Of a DNA stretch of 7,161 nucleotides, positions 1 through 4,656 are shown piece by piece; the stretch's first letter is position 1; each line of letters begins with the position of its first letter. The stretch is from positions 1 to 7,161 of the forward strand of contig JASHSN010000178.1 of NCBI GenBank assembly GCA_030038695.1, given 5' to 3'. The position numbers and the translations under genes are program-made. The notes below the pieces were generated by a model. The model was not told the origin of the DNA. It made no database searches and saw only the letters and a list, made by a program, of their open reading frames with translations. This DNA comes from Nitrososphaeraceae archaeon (GTDB taxonomy: Archaea; Thermoproteota; Nitrososphaeria; Nitrososphaerales; Nitrososphaeraceae).

Positions 1-975
1 AACAGTTCTAAATGGAATAGATCCGTTGCCTGTCGCAGTCACTAATACATCAAATCGTTTTCCAGAAGGAAGGAAAAGAGTATCATTGTTCCATACCTGC
101 CAAACAGGATATCCATCTTCTGCTATAACATGAAATGTGTGGCCAGGGAGTTCAACTGTTAGGTAATTCTCAGGACCGATGTTTGCAAGATGCCATAATT
201 GAGTCTCTCCAGATGTCATGTTGATTTCCGGATTGACTTCTCCGTTAACGGTTAGTCTTTCCTGACCTGAATTTGTATTACTCAAAGGCAGAAGGTCGTG
301 TTCAATGTTATTTGTAGTAACGAATAGCTGGTCGTACGGAAAATCTCTCATGGCAAAGGTTTGTGTTGTGATGTTCTGTAAGGGCTTTGGCAATAACTTT
401 TGTAATCCTTCAACAATAATCAAGCCAGACAGACCTGCTGCAACTTGTCCATAAGAAAGTCCATGCAGATGTGAATGATACCAGTCTGTACCTAGAGGAT
501 GACCTTTTGGAATATCGACAGTATAATGCTGTGTCTTACCAGGAGCAACTTCAAGAAATATATTATCCGAATTATTTGCAGGAGACACATGAAATCCATG
601 AAAATGGAGATTGGTAGTCTCATTGAGATTATTTATCAAATTAAGTTCAATTCTATCTCCAGGATAGACATGCAAAGTAGGTCCTGGAAGAGAACCATTA
701 TAAAGCATAGCAGTGACTGGCTGGCCGTCAACCTTCCCCATATGATATGCTGCTACGAGGGTAGTTCGCAAAATACCGTCTTTACTCCATACATCTTTGG
801 GTTTTGAAAAATTCATTCCAGGGAAAGGCGAAGATTGATCTTTGGCAAAGGCGTTAAACTCTGAAGATTCAAATGCCTGCTTTTGGATATAAGTGGTACC
901 AATATTAGATACAAGTAGGCCTGCAAAAGCAGCCAATGCCACAAAAGAACCTAACGGAAGACCATCTTTTTTCAT
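1..975 (-). CDS. Multicopper oxidase, N-terminal part (3' end outside window)
   Basis: Exported copper enzyme of the laccase/nitrite reductase-like multicopper oxidase family, which oxidises a substrate at a type 1 copper and passes electrons to a trinuclear copper centre. Seen: 325 residues with no stop before the window edge. A short basic N-terminus (MKKDG) precedes a hydrophobic segment at about residues 8-26, a signal peptide or membrane anchor. The first cupredoxin domain carries YNGSLPGPTL (92-101), then HFHG (124-127) and WYHSHLHG (165-172), which are the first two HxH copper-ligand pairs, followed by a GLSGLIIVEG strand. A second cupredoxin domain begins near residue 200. The third HxH and the HCH motif must lie beyond position 1. 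The frame stays open upstream, with in-frame ATGs at 1017 and 1032. I chose 975 because a TATA-like element lies about 35 nt upstream; a start at 1017 would add 14 polar residues. Substrate and exact subfamily cannot be decided from this half. Confidence 0.94.
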   Translation of the reverse strand, partial: MKKDGLPLGSFVALAAFAGLLVSNIGTTYIQKQAFESSEFNAFAKDQSSPFPGMNFSKPKDVWSKDGILRTTLVAAYHMGKVDGQPVTAMLYNGSLPGPTLHVYPGDRIELNLINNLNETTNLHFHGFHVSPANNSDNIFLEVAPGKTQHYTVDIPKGHPLGTDWYHSHLHGLSYGQVAAGLSGLIIVEGLQKLLPKPLQNITTQTFAMRDFPYDQLFVTTNNIEHDLLPLSNTNSGQERLTVNGEVNPEINMTSGETQLWHLANIGPENYLTVELPGHTFHVIAEDGYPVWQVWNNDTLFLPSGKRFDVLVTATGNGSIPFRTV

Positions 976-1006
976 ATTATGTCGGTAATCATGCTCATTT
1001 TTATCC

Positions 1007-1019
1007 TTTATGTACATAA
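1007..1019. promoter_or_regulatory. Shared divergent promoter with 12-bp palindrome
   Basis: TTATGTACATAA at 1008-1019 is a perfect palindrome, preceded by one more T at 1007. Read on the plus strand, TTTATGTA is a TATA-like box about 35-40 nt before the ATG at 1048. Read on the minus strand, TACATAAA sits a similar distance before the multicopper oxidase ATG at 975. The element could be a bidirectional TATA box or an operator overlapping both promoters. If the oxidase really starts at 1017 or 1032 the element would lie in or beside its coding region, and the minus-strand reading would fail. Confidence 0.4.
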
Positions 1020-1047
1020 CCAAGATGCTCATCTGAATCTACAGTTA

Positions 1048-1272
1048 ATGGAGTTTAGTCTAAAAACTGATTGCACGCAGCCAAGAGGAAATCAGGGACA
1101 TCTATGTGTCATAGGAAAAGGAGTGTTGGACCAGAGAGGAGATATTTGCGATGTAACCTCAATTTGGAAGTTGGATTGGAAGAAGGACGGTCCTGAAGAA
1201 GTCGAGCAGATAGTTAGTACCGTGACTAAGTACCGAAACGAAAGAGCGTTGAATTATGTTATAGGTGGTTAG
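1048..1272 (+). CDS. Small unrecognised protein, divergent from the multicopper oxidase
   Basis: I do not recognise this 74-residue protein. It reads like a real soluble protein. It has a cysteine-bearing N-terminal half (Cys9, Cys20, Cys34), a compact central stretch GDICDVTSIWKLDW (31-44), then an acidic/basic helix-like segment GPEEVEQIVSTVTKYRNER (48-66). There is no signal peptide or membrane segment from this start. The frame is open back to an ATG at 979, but that extension is hydrophobic, overlaps the divergent promoter and looks like non-coding read-through, so I chose the ATG at 1048. A TATA-like TTTATGTA at 1007-1014 would place transcription initiation near 1035. Codon choice (AGA, GGA, ATA) resembles that of the recognised genes. 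It might instead be the remnant of a longer gene. Confidence 0.5.
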   Translation: MEFSLKTDCTQPRGNQGHLCVIGKGVLDQRGDICDVTSIWKLDWKKDGPEEVEQIVSTVTKYRNERALNYVIGG

Positions 1273-1353
1273 GGTACAATCTGATACTGAAATCTTGACA
1301 ATGCTCATGCCGATGGATCGTTGGGCATTTACGACGCCTAGTCAGTGACCCGC

Positions 1354-1500
1354 CTACCCTATCATGAGCTCGCAACCCTGCGCGGTGCGCAGCACCTTGA
1401 AGTCACCTTCGATCACATTGACGACTGAATCAACCAGATAAACCTGATAAGACTGAGTGACCACCTTTTCGGCACGCACTACGATGAACATATCCCCCAT
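1354..1500 (-). CDS. Doubtful 48-residue ORF, GC-richer than its surroundings
   Basis: An ATG at 1500 opens 48 codons ending in TAG at 1354-1356. The product looks protein-like: alternating hydrophobic residues suggest beta strands (FIVVRAEKVV, YQVYLVDSVVNVIEG, FKVLRTAQGCELMIG). I know no family for it. G or C at the third codon position is common here (GTG, GTC, CTG, CGC, GCG), unlike the AT-ending codons of neighbouring genes, so it may be foreign, a fragment of a larger gene, or chance. The frame stays open upstream to a TAG near 1579, but that extension (Cys- and Ser-rich) does not look coding. No clear TATA box or ribosome binding site was found. Confidence 0.3.
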   Translation of the reverse strand: MGDMFIVVRAEKVVTQSYQVYLVDSVVNVIEGDFKVLRTAQGCELMIG

Positions 1501-1636
1501 ATCAGGAAAGCACCAACTACTGCTGTTGTTACATAGACACGAAGCTCTGATAGCACAAAACGGGGATGCAAAGATGGACTACAACTTTACTATACCTGAA
1601 GTTTAAGAAAAAATTTTTGAATTTTGTTATTAAATC
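1501..1636. other. Intergenic stretch, no gene seen
   Basis: With 1273-1353 this forms the non-coding flanks of the doubtful small ORF. I see no convincing reading frame. The last part (1600-1636) becomes strongly AT-rich as it approaches the promoter of the secreted-protein gene at 1670. Confidence 0.4.
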
Positions 1637-1648
1637 TTTACATATATG
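1637..1648 (+). promoter_or_regulatory. TATA box of the small secreted-protein gene
   Basis: TTTACATATATG is centred about 28 nt before the GTG at 1670, the archaeal TATA-to-start distance. This predicts initiation within one or two bases of the GTG, hence a leaderless mRNA. No Shine-Dalgarno sequence precedes the GTG, which agrees. Confidence 0.55.
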
Positions 1649-1669
1649 AATTCGTACTAAATCGATACC

Positions 1670-1969
1670 GTGAGGCAAATACACTTCATAGCGATATTTG
1701 TGCTCGGTACAATTGTCGTCTCTGGCTCGATAGACAACATGGTTGCATATGGAACCAGCAATAGCGGATATAGTCGTCAAAAACACGACGCCTGCTATAA
1801 CGCCGGGTTTAGCGATGGACGAGCCAAACCATATAATCAGACCCCATACAATGGATGCGGCACTTATGGTAGCGCCTACTATGTAGGATTCTTGTCGGGT
1901 TGCATATCAGGTCATCGGGGAAACTATTTTACATGCCAAAAGATGACTAATATGCCTGTGCCAAAATGA
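1670..1969 (+). CDS. Small secreted cysteine-containing protein with Y-x-x-G-F-x-x-G repeats
   Basis: A 99-residue exported protein of unknown function. Residues 1-26 form a signal peptide (hydrophobic FIAIFVLGTIVVSG core, likely cleavage near Ala26). The mature part, about 73 residues, has four cysteines (42, 63, 78, 89), enough for two disulfides outside the cell. A motif occurs twice: YNAGFSDG at 43-50 and YYVGFLSG at 70-77, both Y-x-x-G-F-x-x-G, joined by a Gly/Tyr/Asn-rich linker. This suggests an internal duplication or a pair of helical hairpins. The start is GTG, chosen because a TATA box lies about 28 nt upstream and the signal peptide begins there; no ATG alternative gives a signal peptide. 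From memory, similar small secreted Tyr/Gly/Cys proteins occur as multi-copy families in soil thaumarchaea, but I cannot verify membership here. Confidence 0.75.
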   Translation: MRQIHFIAIFVLGTIVVSGSIDNMVAYGTSNSGYSRQKHDACYNAGFSDGRAKPYNQTPYNGCGTYGSAYYVGFLSGCISGHRGNYFTCQKMTNMPVPK

Positions 1970-2051
1970 GTAATGTGTAATGACGGGGAGTAACCAACGC
2001 GGCTGAGGTGGAGGAATAGTGTCTTGGGACTTGTGGGAGGGACGATGAACA

Positions 2052-2067
2052 GAAGATTGTAATCTTC
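2052..2067. repeat. Perfect 7-bp inverted repeat
   Basis: GAAGATT (2052-2058) and its exact complement AATCTTC (2061-2067) are separated by two bases. The loop is too short for a stable RNA hairpin, so a protein-binding dyad or chance is more likely. It lies about 85 nt beyond the stop of the secreted-protein gene. Confidence 0.35.
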
Positions 2068-2165
2068 GTGAGAATTCCCTTCTGACATCCTTGACGTCGT
2101 AACCTTCAATATTGTCATAGTCGGTCATACGCTGGTACTCTTATTTTTCATGTGTTAATCCCGAA

Positions 2166-2197
2166 CTCCGGAACAGATAAGATCTCCTGAACAGAGA
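2166..2197. repeat. Imperfect tandem 14-bp direct repeat
   Basis: CTCCGGAACAGATA (2166-2179) and CTCCTGAACAGAGA (2184-2197) match at 12 of 14 positions, with an 18-nt period. It lies in the non-coding stretch upstream of the hydrolase gene; function unknown. Confidence 0.4.
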
Positions 2198-2218
2198 TAG
2201 TTAACTTCAACACTGTCG

Positions 2219-2268
2219 TTTAGTATTTAAGGCTAAGGTGATTATACTAAATTAAACTGAGATTATAC
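2219..2268. repeat. 8-bp inverted repeat overlapping an 8-bp direct repeat
   Basis: TTTAGTAT (2219-2226) is the exact inverse of ATACTAAA (2244-2251). GATTATAC occurs at 2240-2247 and again at 2261-2268, a spacing of 21 bp or two helical turns, which would put both copies on one DNA face. AT-rich sequence makes chance repeats fairly likely. Confidence 0.35.
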
Positions 2269-2420
2269 CTTGCTTTAGCATTTCACCTAACGATATCATG
2301 TAGCTTTCATATATATCATAGAAGTGCGTGCTAAGGAATAAAACAACAAATAGATGGGTGATTGTTCTAGTGCGGAGCAAAGATACTAGTTGGATACATC
2401 TAACGATTTTTCAGTAATCC

Positions 2421-2428
2421 TTTTAAAT
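2421..2428 (+). promoter_or_regulatory. TATA box of the alpha/beta hydrolase gene
   Basis: TTTTAAAT is centred about 27 nt before the ATG at 2452. Transcription would begin at or next to the start codon, giving a leaderless mRNA. No ribosome binding site precedes the ATG. Confidence 0.55.
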
Positions 2429-2451
2429 CGAGTAGTTGTTACGACTTTATC

Positions 2452-3513
2452 ATGAAAAATGTTTCCTTCCATTTTTCTGGAAAAACAATCTTTCTGTTAA
2501 GTCTTATTGCAGCTAGTACTGTTCTTATCCCGCTCCTACATCAAAAGGTCAATCAGGTTGTAATGGGACAACAACAAAATAATCAGACTTCGTCATCTCT
2601 AACCAATCAACAACAAACCAATGGTATATCGTTTCAGATTAGTAATTCCACATTCTCTCATCATATGGCTCTTGTTAATGGTGTTCAAATACACTACGTT
2701 ATTGGAGGTCACGGTGCTCCTATAGTTTTATTACACGGATGGCCAGAAACATGGTATGAATGGCGTCATGTAATGCCAGCCTTAGCCAAGAACTATACTG
2801 TTATTGCACCTGATTTACGAGGGCTTGGAGATTCTTCAAAGCCATTAACTGGTTATGACGGTAAAACTGTAGCTGAAGATATACATCAACTAGTTGCTAA
2901 GTTAGGATTCAAAACAATTTTCCTCGTTGGTCATGATATAGGAGGACAGATAGCCTATTCTTACGCAGCTGTTCATCCTACGGAAGTAAAAAGATTAGTA
3001 ATCATTGACAAGCTTTTGCCCGGTTTCTTCCCTCCCGGTACAGTGCCACTATGGTGGATCGTATTCCATCAGACACCTGATATACCAGAAGCACTTGTGC
3101 AAGGAAAGGAGCTGATGTATTTATCATGGTTCTATCATAATCTTGCATATAATCCAGCTGCAATCACGCAGGCTGATATTAATGAATATGTTAGCCATTA
3201 TTCTGCTCCAGGCGGAATGCGTGCAGGATTTGACTATTACCGAGCTTTTCCACAGGATACAATTGAAAATCAAAATTATTCAAAGACAAAACTTACAATG
3301 CCAGTACTGGCTGTAAGAGGAGAATATTATCCAGTAGCTAATCTTACTGCTACTGATAACCCCGTACAAGATGTCATGAAGACATTAGCTCAAAATGTTC
3401 AGGGCATTATTATTCCAAACTCAGGTCATTGGGATCCGGAAGAGCGGCCAGACTTTGTAGTAAAAATGCTTGACAATTTCTTTAGTGGTAATTCTACCAA
3501 AACTAGTAAATGA
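2452..3513 (+). CDS. Exported alpha/beta hydrolase, epoxide hydrolase/dehalogenase type
   Basis: A 353-residue alpha/beta-hydrolase-fold enzyme with an N-terminal signal peptide or anchor (residues 12-29 hydrophobic), followed by a Gln/Asn/Ser/Thr-rich linker (about 39-66) with N-glycosylation-type sites. It should act outside the membrane. The catalytic domain starts near residue 72. HGWP (95-98) is the oxyanion-hole motif typical of epoxide hydrolases, DLRGLGDS (121-128) follows, and GHDIGG (160-165) places nucleophile Asp162 on the elbow. An Asp nucleophile points to epoxide hydrolases or haloacetate/haloalkane dehalogenases rather than Ser esterases. A cap domain spans roughly 190-270, with tyrosines (223, 228, 262, 263) that could polarise an epoxide. 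The catalytic His is His326 in GHWDPEERP. The usual acid position after strand 7 (G-E-x-D-P) reads G-E-Y-Y-P here (290-294), so the acid may be Glu291, Asp302 or elsewhere. Monocistronic by spacing. Substrate unknown. Confidence 0.94.
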   Translation: MKNVSFHFSGKTIFLLSLIAASTVLIPLLHQKVNQVVMGQQQNNQTSSSLTNQQQTNGISFQISNSTFSHHMALVNGVQIHYVIGGHGAPIVLLHGWPETWYEWRHVMPALAKNYTVIAPDLRGLGDSSKPLTGYDGKTVAEDIHQLVAKLGFKTIFLVGHDIGGQIAYSYAAVHPTEVKRLVIIDKLLPGFFPPGTVPLWWIVFHQTPDIPEALVQGKELMYLSWFYHNLAYNPAAITQADINEYVSHYSAPGGMRAGFDYYRAFPQDTIENQNYSKTKLTMPVLAVRGEYYPVANLTATDNPVQDVMKTLAQNVQGIIIPNSGHWDPEERPDFVVKMLDNFFSGNSTKTSK

Positions 3514-3565
3514 AAACTAGCCACCAATTTAGAAATTGTATTATCACACCATTCAAAGGTAATGA

Positions 3566-3584
3566 CTTCCAGGTCAGAGGGAAG
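3566..3584. terminator. Weak hairpin between convergent genes
   Basis: CTTCC (3566-3570) can pair with GGAAG (3580-3584) across a 9-nt loop in the 96-nt gap between the hydrolase stop and the convergent small gene. There is no long T tract immediately after it on either strand, so a terminator role is only a possibility. Confidence 0.2.
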
Positions 3585-3609
3585 CATTCAATTGTTCAAA
3601 CAGTAACTA

Positions 3610-3852
3610 TTATTTTACTTCCTCGATATATATTGCATCTATGTCTTCATCTGTTAAGGCTTTGCCAGAAAGCTCAAAGTAAAGTTTACCACAAGTAATA
3701 CATTTAATTACTTTACGACTATTCAATCCCTTAACAATTATTGAAGTAAAGTCATGTTCGTGAAATGCTTCATCCTGATTTATTACTACGTTGCTAGAAG
3801 CATGAGAATCTTTATCAATCATCCCACATTTATGCAATCTGATTGGTTTCAT
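3610..3852 (-). CDS. Small CxxC protein, possible zinc binder
   Basis: An 80-residue cytosolic protein that I do not recognise as a named family. It has an N-terminal H-x-C (His7, Cys9), an acidic/His-rich stretch (Asp27 to Asp34, including HEHD at 31-34), then IKCITCGKLYFELSGKAL (49-66) with a CxxCG knuckle at Cys51-Cys54, and an acidic C-terminal helix. The H-x-C pair plus CxxC could bind one zinc ion; alternatively two molecules share a metal. The ATG at 3852 is the only ATG that includes the N-terminal H-x-C. Upstream, on the minus strand, are GGAGG at 3865-3869 (rather far, 12 nt) and a TATA-like TATTATTC near 3880-3887. The gene is divergent from the zinc ribbon operon and convergent with the hydrolase, which suggests it belongs functionally, if anywhere, with the zinc-protein cluster to its right. 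Confidence 0.72.
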   Translation of the reverse strand: MKPIRLHKCGMIDKDSHASSNVVINQDEAFHEHDFTSIIVKGLNSRKVIKCITCGKLYFELSGKALTDEDIDAIYIEEVK

Positions 3853-3987
3853 CGATGTATTTAACCTCCATCTGAGTATGAATAATACACGATAAGGACC
3901 AAATTAAAACCTGCTAAACTATATGAGTTAACAATGTTAAGTTACAACGTTAATCAAGTTCTTAATACTAATTAGCAGAGTACATGA
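3853..3987. promoter_or_regulatory. Divergent intergenic region with repeated GTTAA motifs
   Basis: This gap separates the CxxC gene (left) from the zinc ribbon operon (right). GTTAA occurs at 3927-3931, 3936-3940 and 3949-3953. TATA-like candidates for the rightward operon are AACTATATGA (3917-3926) and CTTAATACTAA (3961-3971); the second would give a nearly leaderless start at 3988. TATTATTC (3880-3887, minus strand) may serve the leftward gene. Confidence 0.4.
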
Positions 3988-4338
3988 GTGAAAGGTGATA
4001 GATTAGAATTGAGTCCAGTTAATGCGCAGTTTCTTATTAATCAGCTAGTTTGGATTGGAATATCTTTTGGTATAAGCATCACAATTACAATGCTAATTCC
4101 ATTTCCAATATCATTAGTTGTCATCGTAGGAACCTTCTTGCTACTCAATGTCTACCTAAGAAGAAGGATGATGGCAAGAATGGGTAGTCTTAAGGCTTCT
4201 AGTATCATGGGTGGTATGTTTAGTCCAACGGCAGCGTATGGTAGTTCAGCCTTGAAATATTTTTGTATGAGTTGTGGAACCCAACATAAACAAGTAGAAT
4301 GTCCTAAATGTGGATCAAAAAAGAGGAGGATAGGATAA
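3988..4338 (+). CDS. Two-TM membrane protein with C-terminal zinc ribbon
   Basis: A 116-residue membrane protein. Residues 18-37 and 40-57 are two hydrophobic segments joined by a short Pro turn (IPFPIS), so the protein should form a hairpin with both ends on the same side. RRRMMAR (58-64) marks the cytosolic face by the positive-inside rule. The cytosolic tail ends in a four-cysteine zinc ribbon: Cys93, Cys96, Cys105, Cys108 in FCMSCG and CPKCGSKKRR. The start is GTG; the nearby ATG at 3984 is in another frame and stops at once. No Shine-Dalgarno precedes it. The stop codon overlaps the next start by one base, so the two proteins are made together. A tethered zinc ribbon could recruit a partner or be cut free from the membrane by the protease encoded downstream. 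I recognise no named family. Confidence 0.85.
   Translation: MKGDRLELSPVNAQFLINQLVWIGISFGISITITMLIPFPISLVVIVGTFLLLNVYLRRRMMARMGSLKASSIMGGMFSPTAAYGSSALKYFCMSCGTQHKQVECPKCGSKKRRIG
4325..4329 (+). promoter_or_regulatory. Shine-Dalgarno site of the coupled gene
   Basis: GGAGG lies 8 nt before the ATG at 4338, inside the end of the preceding gene. It decides the start of the next gene: the frame is open from an ATG at 4308, but that codon lacks such a site. Confidence 0.75.
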
Positions 4339-4607
4339 TGTTCAGTGTATTCAAACGTTGGAAACCTAAAGGACAAATGTATAGTCTAAGGTGTTTTCAG
4401 TGCAGATCTGGTTTTCTTTCTAGCTTCAATCTTGAGGCGCCAATTTGCGGAAAATGTATGCAAAAAACTAAATCTTTAGACTCAACTGTGGACTATGAAA
4501 AAATGTGCAGCAAGTGTGATAACAGAGGAGTAATTTATGGAAAGGAGATGTGCCATTCTTGTTATTTTGGATTCGAAAGAAAAGAACAACAGGAACGTCT
4601 AAGATAG
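4338..4607 (+). CDS. Small protein with two pairs of CxxC zinc knuckles
   Basis: An 89-residue soluble protein with eight cysteines in two regular sets: Cys19-x2-Cys22 with Cys37-x2-Cys40, and Cys57-x2-Cys60 with Cys72-x2-Cys75. Each set fits one zinc ribbon, so two zinc ions are expected. Spacing inside each set (14 and 11 residues) is typical of ribbons. The N-terminus is basic (FKRWKPKGQ) and the C-terminus charged (RKEQQERLR). There is no membrane segment. Its start overlaps the preceding stop (TAATG) and a GGAGG site is well placed, so it is translated from the same mRNA as the membrane zinc ribbon protein. Nucleic acid binding or protein-protein contact are both possible. I do not recognise a named family. 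Confidence 0.85.
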   Translation: MFSVFKRWKPKGQMYSLRCFQCRSGFLSSFNLEAPICGKCMQKTKSLDSTVDYEKMCSKCDNRGVIYGKEMCHSCYFGFERKEQQERLR

Positions 4608-4622
4608 TCTGGATAAGTTGGC

Positions 4623-4631
4623 CATATATTA
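4623..4631 (+). promoter_or_regulatory. TATA box of the AN1/site-2 protease gene
   Basis: CATATATTA lies in the 49-nt gap after the preceding stop, centred about 30 nt before the ATG at 4657. It suggests a separate, leaderless transcript for the protease, possibly in addition to read-through from the operon. TATATA directly touches the ATG but is too close to be the TATA box. Confidence 0.5.
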
Positions 4632-4656
4632 ATAATCGGGCTGTGAAATCTATATA

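Larger units (their letters stand above)
1970..2420. other. Long intergenic region with several short repeats, no clear gene
   Basis: About 450 nt without a convincing gene. Two overlapping minus-strand frames cross 1907-2128, but each looks protein-like only in short parts and they run back into the secreted-protein gene, so at most they are remnants. From about 2140 the sequence turns AT-rich and carries short repeats: an inverted repeat at 2052-2067, imperfect 14-bp direct repeats at 2166-2179 and 2184-2197, an inverted repeat at 2219-2226/2244-2251, and GATTATAC at 2240-2247 and 2261-2268. It may hold regulatory sites for the hydrolase gene or decayed sequence. Confidence 0.45.

Noticed and set aside
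499..807. Plus-strand open frame of 102 codons
   Set aside because: It lies opposite the multicopper oxidase, whose copper motifs make the minus strand clearly coding; the plus product has no domain-like features.
979..1047. N-terminal extension of the small gene at 1048
   Set aside because: It would cross the divergent promoter and possible oxidase start, and adds a hydrophobic stretch that is the antisense of regulatory sequence.
1529..1786. Minus-strand frame of 85 codons
   Set aside because: It overlaps the promoter and signal peptide region of the secreted-protein gene at 1670; composition looks random.
1907..2128. Two overlapping minus-strand frames (1907-2128 and 1924-2118)
   Set aside because: The beginning of the longer one looks partly protein-like, but the rest is Pro/His/Ser-rich, both run into the secreted-protein gene, and there is no promoter or ribosome site. 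At most a remnant.
2140..2420. Possible CRISPR-like or tRNA element in the repeat-rich gap
   Set aside because: Repeats are only 8-14 bp, differ from each other, and have no regular spacer series; no cloverleaf or T-loop sequence is visible.
3510..3698. Plus-strand ORF overlapping the hydrolase stop (ATGA)
   Set aside because: The overlap looks like coupling, but the product has random composition and its second half is opposite the convergent CxxC gene.
4152..4376. Minus-strand ORF opposite the zinc ribbon operon
   Set aside because: A shadow of two well-supported plus-strand genes with zinc motifs.
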